A DNA stretch of 59,838 bases, from contig NZ_CAMIHZ010000013.1 of NCBI RefSeq assembly GCF_946222305.1, positions 1-59,838 on the forward strand, written 5' to 3'. Source of the stretch: an uncultured Corynebacterium sp. GTDB taxonomy: Bacteria; Actinomycetota; Actinomycetes; Mycobacteriales; Mycobacteriaceae. The position numbers were made by a program, and so were the translations under genes. Positions 58,190-59,838 of this stretch are shown piece by piece. Position 1 is the first letter of the stretch, and every line of letters starts with the position of its first letter. The notes beneath the pieces were generated by a model. It ran no database searches. It was not told the DNA's origin and saw only the letters and a program-made list of their open reading frames with translations.

Positions 58190-59838
58190 ATGACGAAAAC
58201 CCTCGACCTCTCCATCACCGGCATGACCTGCGCGGCTTGCGCCAACCGGATTGAGCGCAAGCTCAATAGGATGGATGGTGTTTCCGCCACCGTCAACTAC
58301 GCCACGGAGAAGGCTCACATCCAGCCCGCAGCCGGTAGCTCTTCTTCTTTACCTGACGCCCAAGAGTTCATCGACCTCGTCGACTCCATGGGCTATGGGG
58401 CCGAGGTCGATCGGCCTGAGGAGGCCGACGAGGCGTCGGACCAAGAGGTGGAAACGCTGCGCCAGCGGGTGGTGATTAGCGCCTGCTTAGCGTTGCCGGT
58501 GATTGTGCTGGCCATGCTGCCACCGCTGCAGTTTATGCATTGGCAGTGGTTGTCGTTGATACTGGCGACGCCCGTGATCGTGTGGGGCGGTTGGCCGTTC
58601 CACCGTGCGACGTGGAAGAACCTGAAGCAGGGCGCGTTCACGATGGATTCGCTGATCACGATCGGCACGCTTTCGGCTTTCGCGTGGTCGCTGTACGCGC
58701 TGTTTTTCGGGACTGCGGGGATGCCGGGGATGCGGCACTCCTGGGCGCTGTTCGGGGCAGATGCGGGCAGCACACACGGCGGCCCGGCGGGGGATATATA
58801 TCTTGAGGTTGGCGCGGGAGTGATTCTCTTCGTGCTGGCGGGGCGGTATTTTGAGAAGCGCGCCAAGCACCGGGCGGGAAGCGCACTGCGGGCTCTCACC
58901 CAGCTGGGTGCGCGCGAGGCGACGGTGTGCCAGTGGCAGCCGGCTGGGGAGGCCGGTTCTGGGGGCGGTGCGGTGGTGCCGAACTCCGAGCGCACCTTAC
59001 CTATCGATCAGTTGCAGGTGGGGCACTATTTCGTGGTTCGCCCAGGGGAGAAGATCGCGACCGATGGTGTGATTGTCGACGGGGATTCGGCTATCGATGC
59101 GTCCATGTTGACTGGCGAGTCCGTTCCGGTGGACGTCAGCCCAGGAGATCGCGTGACGGGCGCGACCATCAACACGGCAGGTCGCTTGGTGGTTCGTGCC
59201 GAGAAGGTGGGCGCGGATACACAGCTGGCGCACATGGCCAAGCTGGTGGAGGACGCCCAATCCGGTAAGGCCCCCGTGCAGCGGCTGGCAGACAAGATCT
59301 CGGGCGTGTTTGTGCCCGTAGTCATCGCGATCGCGGTGGCGGTTTTCGTGGGGTGGTGGCTGGCCACGGGAGATGTCGCCCGTGGTTTTGCCACTGCGGT
59401 GGCGGTGCTCATCGTGGCGTGCCCGTGCGCTCTGGGCCTTGCGACCCCCACTGCATTGTTGGTCGGTACCGGTCGGGGTGCGCGCGAGGGCATTCTCATC
59501 AAGGGACCCGAGATTCTGGAATCGGCCCGCGGCGTAAACACGATCGTGCTGGATAAGACCGGTACAGTCACCACCGGTGAGATGACCGTTACTTCTGTCT
59601 CGCCCGAAACTGGTTGGTCTGCTGCGGAGATTCTGGGCCTCGCCGGAGCTGTGGAGGCTCATTCCGAGCATCCGATCGGCCGTTCTATTACCGACGCCGC
59701 CTGGGCGGAAGGTGGCGTCGATAATCCATTGGGCCCAACGACCGACTTCCGCAACCTCCCAGGAAGGGGTGTGGAAGCGACGGTAGGGGATCGGCTCGTG
59801 CAGGTAGGGCGGGGGTTTGTTGATGTCGGGGCAGGTAG
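58190..59838 (+). CDS. Copper-type P1B ATPase, N-terminal part (cut by window end)
   Basis: The frame is open from ATG 58190 to the last base (549 codons), so the C-terminus is outside. Order of features: a heavy-metal-associated domain with GMTCAACANR (Cys14, Cys17); membrane spans around residues 92-230, including a loop with GMPGMRHSWALFGADAG between spans; the actuator loop MLTGESVPVDV near residue 308; the metal-binding membrane motif ACPCALG (Cys411, Cys413); and the phosphorylation site LDKTGTVTTGE with Asp455. The SEHPIGRSI motif follows. The CPC motif and the HMA domain indicate Cu+ (or Ag+) export. The start follows the MBL gene by 12 bases without a clear ribosome binding site. Confidence 0.93.
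   Translation, partial: MTKTLDLSITGMTCAACANRIERKLNRMDGVSATVNYATEKAHIQPAAGSSSSLPDAQEFIDLVDSMGYGAEVDRPEEADEASDQEVETLRQRVVISACLALPVIVLAMLPPLQFMHWQWLSLILATPVIVWGGWPFHRATWKNLKQGAFTMDSLITIGTLSAFAWSLYALFFGTAGMPGMRHSWALFGADAGSTHGGPAGDIYLEVGAGVILFVLAGRYFEKRAKHRAGSALRALTQLGAREATVCQWQPAGEAGSGGGAVVPNSERTLPIDQLQVGHYFVVRPGEKIATDGVIVDGDSAIDASMLTGESVPVDVSPGDRVTGATINTAGRLVVRAEKVGADTQLAHMAKLVEDAQSGKAPVQRLADKISGVFVPVVIAIAVAVFVGWWLATGDVARGFATAVAVLIVACPCALGLATPTALLVGTGRGAREGILIKGPEILESARGVNTIVLDKTGTVTTGEMTVTSVSPETGWSAAEILGLAGAVEAHSEHPIGRSITDAAWAEGGVDNPLGPTTDFRNLPGRGVEATVGDRLVQVGRGFVDVGAG

Noticed and set aside
1..59838. CRISPR arrays, tRNA or rRNA genes
   Set aside because: No regularly spaced direct repeats were seen, and no cloverleaf or rRNA sequence was recognised on either strand.

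Overview
The window reads as chromosomal DNA of a Corynebacterium. The main reasons are a fused lysylphosphatidylglycerol synthase/lysyl-tRNA synthetase (LysX), a mycothiol-type formaldehyde dehydrogenase with its metallo-beta-lactamase partner, a 6C-type small RNA with two C-loop hairpins, and a housekeeping gene order (malQ, fadD, hemW, hrcA, dnaJ, rsmE, phoH, ybeY, corC-like, era, recO, uppS, zur, glyS, dgt, dnaG) that I associate with corynebacteria. Many starts are GTG and a few are TTG. The species cannot be fixed from the sequence alone. No rRNA, tRNA or CRISPR array was seen. Region 1-6.7 kb is accessory DNA in decay. It holds the end of an IS3-type transposase pseudogene, a peptidase E-like enzyme, a DJ-1/PfpI protein, an ArsR-type regulator with a striking double-palindrome operator that overlaps a multidrug-type MFS exporter, a WYL-domain fragment, a serine recombinase broken by two in-frame TGA codons and surrounded by short repeats, a frameshifted remnant resembling a plasmid replication protein, a phosphoesterase and a small exported peptide. 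From 6.7 to 30.4 kb the genes are largely stand-alone metabolic, envelope and stress functions: a ThDP-dependent enzyme of unassigned substrate, an SNF2-type helicase, LysX, a BCCT osmolyte transporter with an acidic heptad-repeat tail, 3-hydroxyacyl-CoA dehydrogenase, a CsbD-like protein, an ABC exporter overlapping a C-S lyase, a carboxylesterase, an M3 peptidase with small membrane proteins behind it, MalQ and a long-chain acyl-CoA synthetase. From 30.5 to 38.7 kb is one tightly packed plus-strand run joining haem/radical-SAM, heat-shock and ribosome/RNA maturation genes (coiled-coil protein, hemW, hrcA, dnaJ, rsmE, phoH, ybeY, CNNM/CorC-type protein). From 39 to 47.4 kb come era, two tandem DUF4282 membrane proteins with recO, uppS overlapping a ferritin-like/VIT membrane protein, a convergent Zur-type repressor, the 6C RNA, and glyS. 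From 47.4 to 59.8 kb are a TPM-domain surface protein, a DUF218 protein with dgt, a GMC oxidoreductase followed by a secreted T1/Sa-type ribonuclease, dnaG (whose zinc-binding motif is almost completely lost), a YtxH-like protein, and a plus-strand series of mycothiol-dependent formaldehyde dehydrogenase, MBL hydrolase and a copper-type P1B ATPase that runs off the window. The most notable observations are the DnaG zinc-ribbon loss, the 6C RNA, the two-box ArsR operator, the heptad tail of the BCCT transporter, the ferritin-VIT/Zur neighbourhood, the tandem DUF4282 pair, the secreted RNase without a visible inhibitor gene, and the cluster of premature TGA codons in the decaying mobile DNA. No complete novel defence or mobile system was recognised.
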